From Peromyscus leucopus (taxonomy: Eukaryota > Chordata > Mammalia > Rodentia > Cricetidae), in the NCBI RefSeq assembly GCF_004664715.2, contig NC_051066.1, positions 81,803,735-81,867,734 on the forward strand: a stretch of DNA of 64,000 nt, in the 5' to 3' direction. Positions 44,640 to 57,175 of this stretch are shown here, one piece after another. The first letter of the stretch is position 1. Each line of letters starts with the position of its first letter. The position numbers and the translations under genes are program-made. A model generated the notes under the pieces. The model was not told the DNA's origin. It made no database searches and saw only the letters and a program-made list of their open reading frames with translations.

Positions 44640-46160
44640 ATAAGAGAGGCTAGCCTAAAGATGATTCAGATTATCAGACAACATTTTGAAGCATATATTA
44701 TAATTATCCTAAGTAAAAATAATGGAAATATGTCTGTAGTGAATAAAATCCAGTGATGTCAGAACTAAAATAGAAAATTAAAAGCCAACCAGAAACTTTG
44801 GAATGGAAAAAAAACATAACATTTGAAAAGATTATTCACAAGATGGGGTCAATAGTCTGTCAACTAACAGAGAAAGAGACAAATGAATCCGAAGTTAGGT
44901 TAGCAGAAATGTCTAATTTGACGGAGAGAATTATTGAAACAGTTAACTACTTCAAAGACATGAGATGATAACCTGAAGTCTCCTACAGTGATTTGAGACT
45001 GATGGTAAAGGAAATAATTGGAAAACTAACGCCCCACAAGTCCGCTGACCTGATGAAATCCATCTTTTTACATACAAAGAAGCGCAGCCAACTACAAGCA
45101 AGAAAAATGTGAGAAACTATGTTTAGGCATAATATAGTTGAATTAGCACCTAAGAAAAAGGAAATTATAAAATCTTTATTAAAAATTACATATAAGGGAA
45201 ATGATTAAAATGACAGGGTTTTTAAATAAGCATTTTAGGTATTCCATGAAATGATAGGGAATTGACTAACTTTCAATAGATTATAAAATGCTAAGGATGT
45301 ACAATGTAATCTTTGGAACAGCTGATAAAGAAGTAATTCAAAGAGGTGGAGTTAAAAAGCCAATTAATCATTAAAATGAGTTCTAGTGATTTTGAAACAG
45401 TACAAAAAGCTCAAAAAGAGAGTACCAAAATAAGAAAAATTATCTGAAGTATATGGAAAACAAATATTACCTAAAAAACACATTTTAAGTATAAAAACAC
45501 GTTCAACATAAAGACGCACTCTAAATGGAATACACCAATGGGTTGATGCTAATGGATGGGATTGCACAGGTTGATACAAATGGTTATCGTAAGAAGGCTG
45601 CATGGCTTGTTAATATCAGGCAGAGTGCTACTGAGGGTAAAAAGAGGGCATTCGTAATGGAAAAAAAGGAGTCAGTTCCTCAGAAAGACACAATAATCCC
45701 AAGCCGGTATGTGCTTAACCTTGAACCTTAAAAAATATACAAAATAAACAGTTACAGTGTTAAAAGAAAAACAGTCCCACAACCATAATAGGAGATTTTA
45801 ACAATCTTCTCTATTTAATTGATTTTTAAACTAGACACATCTCTAAAAAAAGGCAACAGAGGCTCTAAACAACAGGACTAACTACCTTGAGCCAAGCAGT
45901 ATTTGCAGAAGGCTTCACTCCATGACTATAGAATGCACATTCTTTTCAAATGTATATGGTGCTTTCCCCATTATAAACCATGCTGGACCATGAAACAAAT
46001 CCCATGATTAAGGTTGAAATCATGAAAAGTCCTTGCATTGGATACAGTGAATCTTAGTTAGAAATCAATGGTAAGAAGATCTATGTAGTACCCAACCTCA
46101 ACACTAGGAAATTAAGTGGTACGCTCCTAAATCAAAGGAAAAAAAAAAACGAAACCTCTA
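44640..46160 (+). mobile_element. Degraded L1, 5' part (ORF1 to start of ORF2), plus
   Basis: A-rich coding-like strand without open frames. The 45,700-46,150 part follows the endonuclease region of ancient L1 ORF2 at DNA level ('gaatgcacattcttttcaaa', 'ggaccatgaaacaaatccca', 'ttagaaatcaatggtaagaa', 'tacgctcctaaatcaaagga'). The upstream part is probably ORF1. It is dead, with many stops, and is interrupted by the next repeats. Confidence 0.7.
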
Positions 46161-46337
46161 ATTTAGACACTTTTTCAAATTGGATGATAACAATAAGTAT
46201 AGCACATTACAATATGTGGAATACAGATAAAGCATGACTTGTAAGAGAATGTCTTAATGTGTCCTGTTTTTAAAAATTGGCATTTGCTAGTGGATGCAGT
46301 AAGAGCTTTGCATACGCGTATAGAATATACTTTGAAC

Positions 46338-46672
46338 ACTGTCTTGCTTCCTTTTCTACTGCTATGATCAAGGCAACTTAGAAACAAAAGCATTTAATTG
46401 GGCTGCAGCTTCAGAGGGCTGCAGTCCATGTTGGGGGAGCAAAGGCTTGGTGGCAGCAACAGCTGAGAGCTCACATCTTATTCCATAAGCAAGAGGCAGA
46501 GAGCACACTGGGAATGGCCTGGGCTTTTGAAACCTCAAAGCCCACCCCCAGTGACACACCTCTCTCAACAAGGCCACACCTCCTAATCCTTTCCTAACAC
46601 TTTTCCACCAACTGGGGACCAAGTATTCAAATGTCTGAACCTATGGAATTTATTCTCCTTCAATCCACCACA
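46338..46672 (-). mobile_element. Rodent interspersed repeat (URR1-like), minus
   Basis: It starts 'tgcttccttttctactgcta' and contains 'caaagcccacccccagtgac', 'caacaaggccacacctccta' and 'caatccaccaca' at the end. It is the reversed form of the family found at 61391 (+), and it interrupts the L1. Confidence 0.8.
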
Positions 46673-46794
46673 AGCTTATTTCCCCATATACTTCTTAATC
46701 TGTTTTCCTACACCCCCTCCCATTTGTCCGCTTTCTTACTCTGTGTAGTTCTGTTTTTACTTTCTCTTTAAATTTTAATTTGTTGTTATTGTAC

Positions 46795-46988
46795 TTATTA
46801 TTATTGGGGTGTGCATGTTTAATGGCATAATGTGTGTAGGGCATGCATGTGCCATGAAACACGTGGAGATCAGAGAAACTTTGTGGAGACTGTTCTCTTC
46901 TTCAACCTTACATGGGTTCCAGGGGTTGAACTCAGCTCACCAAGCTTGCACAAGTACCTTTACCTGGTGAACCGTCCTGCTAGCCCTT
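46795..46988 (-). repeat. B2-superfamily SINE, minus
   Basis: 'ctgttctcttcttcaacctt', 'ccaggggttgaactcagctc' and 'gtacctttacctggtgaacc' are the reversed body and tRNA-like head. The tail side is GTG-rich. Confidence 0.8.
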
Positions 46989-47049
46989 GCTTCTATGTTC
47001 ATGTTATATATGCATACATGATTTTATGTATCTATAGAAAATGTAAGAT

Positions 47050-47462
47050 CCACAGTTGAGAGGAAAAGGTGATGTTCATTTTTCTGGGACTGAATTAATT
47101 GACTTAATTTGATAATCTCCATTTACACCTACTTTATATTCAAACAATATAATTATGTTATTTTTAGTGGCTGAATGAAATTTCATCATGTACATATACT
47201 GCATTTTCCATGTTCCTCTGTTGATGGGCACCACAGTTGGTTCCATAGATTAGCTGTTATGAATAGTACCGCACTAAGTATTGACGTGCAAGTGACTATG
47301 CATTACCGTGACTAGGAATTCTTTAGCTAAATCCCTGGGAGTAATATAACCAAGTCATATGGTAGAGTGACTTGTAGATTGTTGAGAAATCACCATCCTG
47401 GTTTCCATAGTGGCTGGGCTAGTTAACACTTCTGTTAACAGTCTATAATGGCTCCTTTTTGT
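47050..47462 (-). mobile_element. Ancient L1 3'-end fragment, minus
   Basis: 'tggctgaatgaaatttcatc', 'gttcctctgttgatgggcac', 'ggttccatagattagctgtt' and 'gtttccatagtggctgggct' are the reversed L1 3'-end sequence found in many mammals. Orientation is opposite to the surrounding L1, so it is a separate insertion. Confidence 0.8.
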
Positions 47463-48167
47463 CCACATTGAAGCTTTTAATCTCTACAGTATAAAACATA
47501 GAGACTAAAACCTATTACTTGAGATTCTGTCTTATGAAGTTACCAAAACAACAGCAAAAAAAGCAAGCAAGATCCACAATGAAGATATGGAAGAAATTGA
47601 TAAAATTAAGAGAAGTCAATGAAACAGAATCTAACAGAATTAAAATTTGTTATTTGAGAACATCACTCAAACTCACGAGCCTTTAATGATCAAGAAAAAA
47701 GGAACATAAGCCACCAGTATCAAGAATGAAAAGGAGTTTGCACTGCAAAACTTTGGATCTCTACAAAGATAAGAAAGGTTCATGAACAACTTTATGCTGA
47801 CAAAGTTAAGTGTAAAGCTTTCTTTAAAAATACACATTAAAAGGGAAGAGAAAGCACACAAATAAAATACAAAATTTAAATGTCTTGATATAATAATTAG
47901 ACTGAATTCACTTAAAAAAAAAAACTTTCAACATGAAAATATAAGTCACAGTGTCTTTAATGAATGAATTTCATCAAATATCCAAAGAAGAGAGATCAGT
48001 TTCCATCTTATTTTATGGTCAACATACTATCTAACAAAGAGAACAAAACTATTACAGAAAACTATATGATACCATAAGCAGATACTAAGATTCTTTATAA
48101 AACTCAGATCAAATTCAACAACATTCAAAAAAGGTAACATACTAGTCGAATTTCAGTTTATTCCAGG
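47463..48167 (+). mobile_element. Degraded L1 ORF2 (reverse transcriptase region), plus
   Basis: Order matches old L1 ORF2 DNA: 'gtcaatgaaacagaatctaa', 'tgatcaagaaaaaaggaaca', 'catgaacaactttatgctga', and near the end 'cagtttattccaggaataaa', where an intact L1 has the conserved 'tttatcccaggaatgcaa'. Stops in all frames. It continues after the inserted element at 48692. Confidence 0.75.
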
Positions 48168-48174
48168 AATAAAA

Positions 48175-48691
48175 TGTAGCTAGAGTTTTCCTGCCTTACC
48201 CATAGTCAGGACAAATCTTTGTCACCCGCTAGTCCCACAGCCATTCAGACCCAACCAAGTAAACACAGAGACTTATTTTGCTTACAAACTGTATGGCCAT
48301 GGCAGGCTTCTTGCTTACTGTTCTTATATCTTAAATTAATCCATTTCTACAAATATATACCCTGCCACGTGGCTCGTGGCTTACTGGCATCTTTTCATGC
48401 TGCTTGTCAGGGTGGCGGCTGGCAGTGACTCCTTCTGCCTTCCTGTTCTTTTATTTCTCTTCTCTGTTAGTCCCACCTATACTTCCTGCCTAGCCACGGG
48501 CCAATCAGTGTTTTATTTATTGACCAATCAGAGCAACTTGACATACAGACCATCCCACAGCACAGCCAAGTGCAGACCATCTCAGACACCTGCACTCAGG
48601 CCTGTGGTCCTAATCCTATGTGGACCTGCTGGGTAAAGCCACAAGGAACCCAAGAACGGGCTCCCACAGGACATACAGAACATCCCACAGC
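48175..48691 (-). mobile_element. 517-bp LTR-like element with 7-bp duplication, minus
   Basis: On the minus strand it reads 'gctgtgggatgttctgtatg' at the start to '...ggaaaactctagctaca' at the end. It includes 'attggcccgtggctaggcag' and an internal 20-bp duplication of 'acatacagaacatcccacag' (48541-48560 with one mismatch, and 48671-48690). It sits inside the L1 ORF2 and is flanked by aataaaa (48168-48174) and aatacaa (48692-48698), six of seven bases alike. It is the full-length relative of the 148-bp element at 6379. Probably a solo LTR or LTR-like unit; family not named. Confidence 0.7.
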
Positions 48692-49515
48692 AATACAATG
48701 TGGGTGTACCATTATGAAGGGAGGAGAGAAGGAAGAAGAGGAGGTTGGGAGGGAGGCAGGAATAAAGGACAGAAAGAGAGCAAGAGAGGGAGCGAGGGAG
48801 GGAAAGAAGGAAGGAAGGAAGGAAGGAAGGAAGGAAGGACTTAAAAGAACGAGTCAGTCAATGTAATTGATCTCATTGATCCCATTAACAATAAAGAAGG
48901 ATATTCATGTGGTTATATCAATAGATGAAGAAAACATTTTTAAATTCAACCCTTATTCATGATTGAAAACTCTTAGAAACAGGAATGGAAAGAATAATTA
49001 ACACCATATTTAATGCTAACTGTTGACTGCATTCACACTAAGATCAGGTGCACATTGAAGGACAGGATGGTTCACAGTTCAATTTGCTATTGTTGTGAGC
49101 ATTTTACAGTGTCGTGAAGCACAAATATATAAGTGAAAGTTGTAAACAAAGAAAACTAAAAATAATTAGAATTAGGAAAAGTATACAAGACTAATAAAAA
49201 TGTATAATAATATACTAGTATTTTTGTGTTGCTGAGGACCAAACCTTGGGCCTTTTAAAATAGCTCCCAAGGTACAAAATGCTTTGGAGCAAATACAGCA
49301 GAAACCATGGAAATTTTCTTCACTGAAAACTGAACAACTTTGCTGGAAAAAGTTTAAAACTTAAACAAATGAAGATGTGTCATGCTGTGATCTGCTCAGT
49401 TCTCAGACTTGCCTATGGATTCAAGTTATCAACTTGGTGTCTATACAAAGTTCCAGAATCCCATACAGATTGATTTTTTCAAGCATTGCAGAGCAACTCC
49501 TCAAGAACTATTTCT
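48692..49515 (+). mobile_element. Degraded L1 ORF2, 3' continuation, plus
   Basis: After the insert the L1 continues: 'gtcagtcaatgtaattgatc', 'cccattaacaataaagaagg', 'gttatatcaatagatgaaga' correspond to the ORF2 region downstream of the RT start. A purine microsatellite (48715-48840) has grown within it. The 3' part (49100-49515) is too worn to align by eye. Confidence 0.6.
48715..48840. repeat. (GGAA)n-type purine tract
   Basis: GA-rich sequence ending in about eight GGAA units at 48806-48838. Confidence 0.95.
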
Positions 49516-49529
49516 TGAGACTCTAGAGA

Positions 49530-49715
49530 AGGTTCTGAAGTTAAGAGCAGTTGCTGCTCTTGCAGAAGACCCAGATTTGGTTCTCAGCATCCACTTGGTA
49601 GCTCACAACTATCTGTAACTCAGGTTCCAGGGATCCAACACTCCCTTCTTGCCTTTGCGGGCACGAGGCACACACACAGCAGTGTACATACATACATACG
49701 CAAGCACTCATAGAA
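49530..49715 (+). repeat. B3 SINE, plus
   Basis: 'gttaagagcagttgctgctc', 'ttgcagaagacccagatttg', 'gttctcagcatccacttggt' and 'aactatctgtaactcaggtt' are the B3 head and body in order, followed by a CATACATA-rich tail. Confidence 0.9.
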
Positions 49716-49904
49716 GGAAGAAAAGATTAACCATATTAGACAGACATATATGCCAAATGCTTTCATACTTTGGTCTTATCAACCTTGAAAGGAAAAAGGA
49801 AAACTTGTTGGTTGCATGTAGTGAACGACACCCTTCTGAAGCTGTGTCGATGGTAGAAATGTATTCTTACACTATTGAGTTTCATTCTTGGGTTAATTTA
49901 GCTG

Positions 49905-50050
49905 TTAGTTATTGAGAGCCTGCTCCATGAAGTGTCAAACATAGTGCTAGATGCTGGAGACATAAACATGAACAAAACAAGTCACTGATTCTGGGGGACC
50001 TTGTAAGCCACTTACCAAAAAGACAAGCAAATGACTTAACAGCTATTTTG
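49905..50050 (+). repeat. L2 3' end, plus
   Basis: 'tattgagagcctgctccatg', 'acatagtgctagatgctgga' and 'gacataaacatgaacaaaac' follow the L2 3' consensus order (tattgag, gtgctagg, gatacaaagatgaa). Confidence 0.75.
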
Positions 50051-52000
50051 TGAGATCGCTCTGGAGACAGATGCCGGTGAGCAGCTGATCCATTGTGGGT
50101 GGGTGACTGAGAAGAACCTGAAAGAGGACGTTTCAGGCATAAGGAGATGAGACATGCATACAGGAATAGTGCTAGGGGTAGCTAAGATTTTGGGCTGTGC
50201 AGGCAATTGCCTGGCCCTGGAATACAGTGTGTAGTGGGCTCAGAGTAGCCTCTTGGGGTCAGAATGCTCTGTGGACCAGTCTGGACTGCATCCTGTGGTT
50301 CTGGGGGAACTTACTCTTTTTCTGGAAGAATGCTAGCTTCAGTGCATGCTAAAAGGAAGGGGGTGATAGCCAGTTATCTGGGAACAACTGGAGTTCTTAG
50401 CTTATTTGAGATCTACTGAGACATTCAAATGGAGAGGTTTAGGACTGTTGGGCTAAAAGCAGGTGACAAATTGAGATTAGACTTCTGGCCTGCTGACTTG
50501 CATGAAATGATTCTTGCAACTTGATAATGAACCAGTAATTGTTTTGCAGAGAGGCCCATTGTGAAAGATGTTTATTTGCTCAGGCTGTAATTGGACACCC
50601 TCTGTAGATTGTCCATCTTATGAGTTCCCCTCTGTCATTATCTTAGAGACTTAATTTATGGAGAATCTTAGAGATTGGAAACCTAGATGTATAAGATGAC
50701 AGACAGAAAGCAGAAGAGGTGGAGAAGCCAGAGAGAGGCAGCCATTGTCCTGGGCAACGGAGTACATGACTAATGAGGAGCAAGGGAAACCTGGAAATAT
50801 AAATAAGCCATTAGGGCCTCAGGTGGGAAGAATGGGATGTGGTTGGTGTAGCTACAAGGAGCACAGGGACCAGTGATTTGAAGTCTGTGGGTGATAGGAA
50901 GATATTGAACATCTACTTTCAGGTAGTGTTTGGTGCTTATTATAGGGTTTGCTTGCTTGAAAGACCATCCTGGACCAATCATCTTGGGGATAATGTGAAG
51001 AAAGAAAAATTTCAGGGTTGCATCTTAGACATGGTGAAAGAATGCTCACTTGTACACAAGCCCTGTGTTGTATCCTGAGCCCTACAAATTAATAAATGGG
51101 GAAAATAAAAGACAAATTTTAAATAACTTTATACATTCTCTTGTTTATAATTATGAGCTGTCTGCTTGGCTCCACTTCATGATGGGCCATCCTTTTATAC
51201 TTTGTGTGAAATGAGAATAAGAAAGCATAAGAGAATATGTTAAAAGTGGATAAAATATCAAGAAATGGATAAAAGTATTTGGGTACAAAGCACAAGTGTA
51301 CCCTTTCACAATCAAGCCAGACTCTTTGAGCTGAGGTGGATGCAAACTATGTGTTTAATACTATGATATTACTTGGAGGACATGGTTCAAGGTAGGCTGG
51401 AAACACTTTCCATGGGCATCTCTGGGTACACTGAAGGAAATCTAACCTAGGGGTTAGATGGGTACTCTGTTCTTAGACATTTGCTTGTTGGATACAGTCA
51501 GATTCATAGGTGCGGAGAGGGAAGTAGAATGGCCTCCTGATGGAGCCACCATGGTGTTGATGGCAGCAGTGTGGTAACACCTTGCACTTGGAAGTTTACA
51601 GTGCCGTAAACCCAAGCCCTCAGAAGGACTGGACCTCCCTTTCCACCTCGTCCTTGTAGCCATCCCTCCTTAGGCACCTCTAACTCTGGGGTTGGAGGCT
51701 ATGGTCAACAGGAATTAGCTCCCATGATATTAAAGCTCTTTGGAGAAACAGAATTAACTTGTTTCTGTCTATTGTACCACAGCTACATCTCTGATTATGA
51801 GTTGCTTGTTTATAAAAAGGAGGAGGAGAGGGAGGAGGAAGAGGAAGGTAGTATCCCTTCATCCCCATTCGACTGTTGGCTCTGGACACTCAATAAGCTA
51901 GTACATGTACATTTTCAAATTCCATGCCTGTCAGTCAGTGTTCAATGAATATTTACTATCATTTTATATCATTGTCGTCATTATTTTATACTTTTTATGT
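50051..52000. other. Unique intronic sequence
   Basis: About 2 kb without recognised interspersed repeats. A (GGA)n purine run lies at 51818-51847. Confidence 0.45.
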
Positions 52001-52002
52001 AT

Positions 52003-52190
52003 CTATTTTATGTGCATGAGTGGTTCGCTCACATGTATATGTACATCACGGGGTATGCCGAGTGCCCACAAAGGTCCGAAAAAGGCATAAGATCCCCTAG
52101 AACTGGAGTTATAGATAGTTGTGTGAGCTGCCATGTGGGTGGCTGGGAGTTGAACCCAGGTCATTTGCAAGAATAAGTGAGCCATTAGCT
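52003..52190 (-). repeat. B3 SINE, minus
   Basis: 'ctggagttatagatagttgt', 'gagctgccatgtgggtggct' and 'gggagttgaacccaggtcat' are reversed B3 body and head. The start ('tatctattttatgtgcatga') is the reversed tail. Confidence 0.85.
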
Positions 52191-53685
52191 CATGGCTATA
52201 CTTTTAATCCTTTGTAAAAGGGGATCTTCTCTTAAGAAAAAAAAAAAGGCACACAGGACATGGGAAACAAATGCACATGTGTGTGGTCACTGAGAACCAT
52301 ACTTCTTTTTGTTCTACTGAAGACTGTTAATGTGTAGGGCCTGCTATTGTATATTTATTCAGACATCAATCTTCATCAGTTCCTTTGCTGCTTTGGCGGT
52401 AAGGGCATTGTAATTCTATTTTTATCGGTTCCTTCCTGTGCCCCAGACATTCAAAATAGCATGAGTAAGGATCAAAAATATCTTAATAGGTTTGGTTCCC
52501 AGAGATATCAGTGACCAAAGGAAGAGTTTTGCAGGAATTTCTTCCTAAAATGATAAGGAAGGGTAAGTGGGGGAGGAGAAGGAGGGTCCCCGTGCACAGT
52601 GATGTGGGGCTACAGAGGCAGAAAGCCACAATCAAGTGTCAGTGTGATGTAAGGAACCCTAGAGGAGCAAAGCCTTTGTGCTTCCTATTTTCAGATCTGT
52701 GCTAGGGTCTAGCATTGTGTAATAGTTGATAATGCTGCTGTTCATGAGGTAACCATCCTTTTGATAAACAGACTTCCTGGCATGATTACATTGCTCAGAC
52801 ACATGCACAAACACAGCGCTTTCTATGCTGGGAGCATTTCTATTTAGACATTTTGCCCGGGCATCTTTTCTTTATCTTCTCTCTTCTTTCTGTTGGCTTC
52901 CTCGTCACACTCCTCTACTCTCCCCTTAGCTTTCCACTCCTCTCAGTAACGTTTTCTATTCCAACCTATCATCATGGGAAAGTAATCAAGTTTGGAAACC
53001 GAGAGAAAACAGAACCAGAAAAACGTCTAGTACCATCACCATGCAATTCAGGGTTTCCCAAACTGTAGCAAGTGGCATAATCTTGGGCCGTGCCTAGATG
53101 CACACTTGTTCTTTGGTAATTTGGCATTTTTACGTGCATATTGAAAAGTGTATGGGTGTGTATAGCATACCGCACTTGTAATTTCATGGATATTGTCATT
53201 TAGGGTGAGGATAAATTTATTTAAGTAATAAAATGGAATCCATATGTAGAGAAATATTTGGTAAACATTAGTACAGGTGTTACACAGATGTGGCAAATGA
53301 ATCACAGCTCCAACACATCAGGGCAGAAGCTAGAGACACACTGTGGTAGTGTGTGGCATCTTTTACTTCCATCAGCTCTCAACAGGGAGCTCTGGAGGAA
53401 AGCAGGTTATTGGTCCATTCCAAGTCATCTCTAAAAATCATCCACACCATCTCACCTCAGTTCTTTCATAGCTTCAGTGAATCTATCTCAGAGGTAAGAA
53501 TGGGAATGTATCTAACCTCCTCTTAACCTACCCCCGTCCAAAAATTTGCCACAGCTGTGTGGCTCGAAAGCCCAAGGCATGAGCAATAACTCTGTGGCAG
53601 AAACTTGCCTTTTTAAACATTTAAACATGGATAGCAGGTGTGGGCCTTATTCTAGTGTAACGTGCAGATGCAAGTAATTGTACAC

Positions 53686-53689
<4 letters not shown>
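52191..53689. other. Unique intronic sequence
   Basis: Nothing recognised beyond an A11 run at about 52238-52248. Confidence 0.45.

Positions 53690-53731
<42 letters not shown>
53690..53731. repeat. (TG)n microsatellite
   Basis: About 21 TG units. Confidence 0.95.
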
Positions 53732-53737
<6 letters not shown>

Positions 53738-55820
53738 AGTTGAAGCTCATCTCAGTCAGAGGCCTTGACGCTCAGCTTGAGGAGGAATGGATCTGCTCCT
53801 GATGAAAGAATTCTTTGTGCTGCTTTCTGGTCAGGGCCTGAAGGGATACACAGTCTGTTTAGAATGGACCATCTTGGAGATCAGTCCAAAACTGGCCACT
53901 GATGCTGGAGTCTTGGTCTGCAACTGATAGGCCCTGGATAGCAGAGCACGGCTATTGTCTCTGACCTTGGCTTAGGGTCCCTGCCCAACCTTCGAGTGGC
54001 TTCCTTGGGGGATGTTACACAGCTGCTGAGAACTTATCACTGCTCACCCACCCGTCCCTTCCCGGGGAATTCTATCGGACTTGCCTTTCTCTGCGGGCCT
54101 GTTCTTTCTGCAGCACCGGGTGCTGCTCCCTTCTCTTGTCTCGATGCTGTAGAAGCCCTTCACCTCCATCCAGTTCCCAGAGGTGCTCTCCAAGCTCACA
54201 GTGTTCATAAGGCTTTTTGCCCCTAGTGAAAGCAAAAACTAGGAAAGGTAAAGGTGACGGTGTTTCTAAAAACGTCTGTTTAAACAGTCTTACATATAAA
54301 CAAACACTCCTGAGGCTGATGAACGCAAAGGCTGTCCTAGGATAAAGGAGGGAAGACTAAGCCTAGACTGGTGTTCCTACTAACTGTTCTGTCGTGTGCA
54401 AAGTGCAAAGGTTGACGTGTGTCCATATATGCCTAAAGTATATGCTGTCCTGTTATTCACAGTCTCAGAATCTGTGTACTCAAATAAGCATAGTTTCAAA
54501 CATGACTTTCCAACCTTACGAAATCCAGTTTGGACAGAGTTACAGGCTCTTAGTGTCTTGCTTGTTTGGGTTTTAGTGATCATGTTTTTCAACTGCTTTT
54601 TTATCTACAAACACATTAGGTGTTTGAGGCTGACAAGCACGGTTTCTGTTGAAATTGAGAAAGCATTTCAACTGGAGGAAGACAGCCGAGTGCCAGCGCA
54701 GTCACAGCTGAGCACCTCTCACGGCAGCAGCATCCTTCCTTCGGTGGTCACGGTTTGACATTCCCTGGCCGTGCTGACCTTTGTCCTCTGCATCTGCACT
54801 ACTACCACTACTCCCTGCCCTTTCTCCTCTACTGTGCACGTCAAATCAGAATGGACTCTACCTTCCAGTGCGGCTCCCTCCCAGACTCCTTTGCCAGCAG
54901 CAGGCTATCAGTTCTGGAGTCTGGCTTCACTAAGAGATCCTTTCCTGGGAAGGGCCGGGTTCTGCAGGTCAGGCCATGGTGACCCCAGCGTTGAGGTAAT
55001 CCTGGCCTCCAGCACCAATACCTCCGCCTACTGTCACTCCAGCCCCGTTACAGGAAGTGGTATCCATCAGTGGCTGAATCCACATTAGTTCTCCATATCA
55101 GTCATATTCATTCTTAAATTGAATTACCTGCCAGTCATATCTTACTCTTCCAGTTGGGTTCATCTGTTCAGTTTAACAGACTAAAATTCCTAACTTGAAA
55201 ATAGTGATTCTGCATAACATCCACATGAAAAAAAATTAACAATTTTCATTGCTAACACCCAAGAAATAGTTTCCAGAACACTGTCATTGTCCTGACTTCA
55301 GAGAAAGGCCTTTGCTCTCATGAAATTTGGCTTCCAGCAAGAATAGGTGTGCTAATAAGAAAAAAAAAAGTGAACAAGAACTTCAGATACTAGGAGCTGT
55401 GTGTGGGGGCACAGATTGTGGTGTTTCAGGGTCGAGCTCCTTTGAGGAAGGCCCTGCAGTCCCTCCAATCCTGGGTGTAGCTTTCAAAGACAGCCAGCCT
55501 ACTCACTGAGGCCCCATCACTCTTTTGTGCTGTTCCAAAGACCATCGTATAGAGGGAGGTCTACATTTGGTTCCAAAGAAAGCTATTTGCCAAGTTCAGG
55601 ACTGTATTTATACAAAGAATAAAAGTCTTCATGTAGGATCAGTACCAGGTAAAGTCTACCTCACTAATTTCAACTGTTTCAAATACCCAGCCTCACTAGC
55701 TGTACCTACACACTTTAAATGTAGCACTGGTCTGGACCATGTGAGATAATTTTCATTTGAAAAGGATTATTTTCCATTTTGGGGAACTTAACATATACCA
55801 GGATGTGGCCTTGAACATCT
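53732..55820. other. Unique intronic sequence
   Basis: 2.1 kb without a recognised repeat. Plus-strand frames at 54396-54758 (120 codons) and 54771-55088 (105 codons) overlap partly in different frames and have no recognisable family. I see no credible splice sites tying them to Mpped2. Confidence 0.45.
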
Positions 55821-55824
55821 CATC

Positions 55825-55945
55825 CCTGCAACCTAGTAAGGAAAGCATACTAAGCTTCACTTTAAAGAACTCTTATTTAAGATCTAGCACTGACATCAAA
55901 CCATGTAGCTAATGAGTGGTAGAAACAGGAATCAGACTTGACCCT
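55825..55945 (-). repeat. Possible MIR, minus
   Basis: 'ccatgtagctaatgagtggt' followed by 'agaaacaggaatcagacttg' matches the reversed MIR core ('cacagctagtaagtggcagagccaggatt'). Confidence 0.6.
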
Positions 55946-56370
55946 CTGAATGCTGACATAGACCTTTGCCTGATTGGAACAGACCATAGACCTGAAATAG
56001 TGATCTGAGATATCTCTTGGGTGTTAGTATCGGCTTCTTAAACCTATGAATGAATGTGTCGAGAAGTTTTCCCTTAGAAACTATCACCCAGAAGCAAAAC
56101 CTGATAGGTTTTAAGTCTATAATTTTATACAATTATAAGCCATAACTGATGGAAAATAAGCGACTGGCTGTGACTTAAAATATTCCTAGCCATTTCTCTG
56201 AGTTTAATCGGAGACTTTCCTGCTGCTCAGCAGGTCTCTGCCTGGTGGCAGAAAATAAACACGTGAGATGCCAACTGTTTATCCGGATGATTGAGACTCA
56301 CCAGACAGAATTAGCAGGAGCCCTAAGCTTCAAAATGGTTTCTTTAAGTCCAATGCATCAAGAAACTAAA
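55946..56370. other. Unique intronic sequence
   Basis: Nothing recognised. Confidence 0.45.
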
Positions 56371-56372
56371 GG

Positions 56373-56655
56373 AGAGGCGGTGGACATTTCTCAGTCTGTA
56401 AAGTGCTTTCCCTAGCTAGCATGTGGACCCGAGTCAACCCCTGAGAATTCAAGTGCACTTGTAATCCTAGCACTGGTGAGGCAGAGACCGGAGGGTCCCT
56501 GGGGCTTGCTGGACAGCCCATCTAAGCCAAACAGAAACTTTTGGTGCAGAGAGAGAAGGTGATGGAGAGGGAGAGCTTGAGCCTACACAGGAGGGTGCAC
56601 ATGCACCCACTTTACTGGTATTACCGTGGCAAAGCAAAAAAATAAAGAATAAAGG
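56373..56655 (+). repeat. B4-type SINE, plus
   Basis: A tRNA-like head ('tcagtctgtaaagtgctttc', 'tagctagcatgtggacccga') is followed by a B1-like body ('cttgtaatcctagcactggt', 'aggcagagaccggagggtcc') and a late part ending in an A-rich 'gcaaaaaaataaagaataaa' tail. Confidence 0.75.
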
Positions 56656-57175
56656 ATCACACTACACATGCCGTTTTCCATTACTGAACTTTCTAACACT
56701 ATCAGAACTGTGGGGAAGCTGTCTTATACTAATTATGTCCACCTGATATTTGGGGCCTGAAGCTTCTTTACAATGTAATGACAGTATTCCCATGTGCTAT
56801 GCCTCTGAGAGTCCACACACATATGTTTGTGGTGTAGTAGCCTGTCTTGACGAAACTGAAAAAACAAAACAGAAAAGACAAAGACACGATCTGAAAAGTG
56901 GAGCAGCTCCTGGGTCTGACGAAAGAGCAGCACACAGAGGCTCAGTGCCTGTGTCTTTTATTGTGGTGCGTTTACATATATGTCAATGTAACGAATCCAG
57001 TGTTGCTGAATTTTACTGTATTCTAATTTGTATTCTAATGTCTTAGATAATTCTCTTTGTTGTTTTTTTGTTTCTTTGCTTAGATACTAAATGGGTGAAT
57101 TTTTTCAACTCAGCCATTCTCTGAGCAACATTTTATAAAACTTCACTGCTGTGGTGACCAGATGATGGTTTCTCA
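56656..57175. other. Unique intronic sequence
   Basis: Nothing recognised. Confidence 0.45.

Noticed and set aside
45364..45731. Short frames in the L1-like region as possible small genes
   Set aside because: The region reads as degraded L1 with stops in all frames. The frames are short and do not continue L1 ORFs.
54396..55088. Two plus-strand frames of 120 and 105 codons as possible Mpped2 alternative exons
   Set aside because: Neither resembles the MPPED2 C-terminal half, and phase-matching splice sites were not evident.
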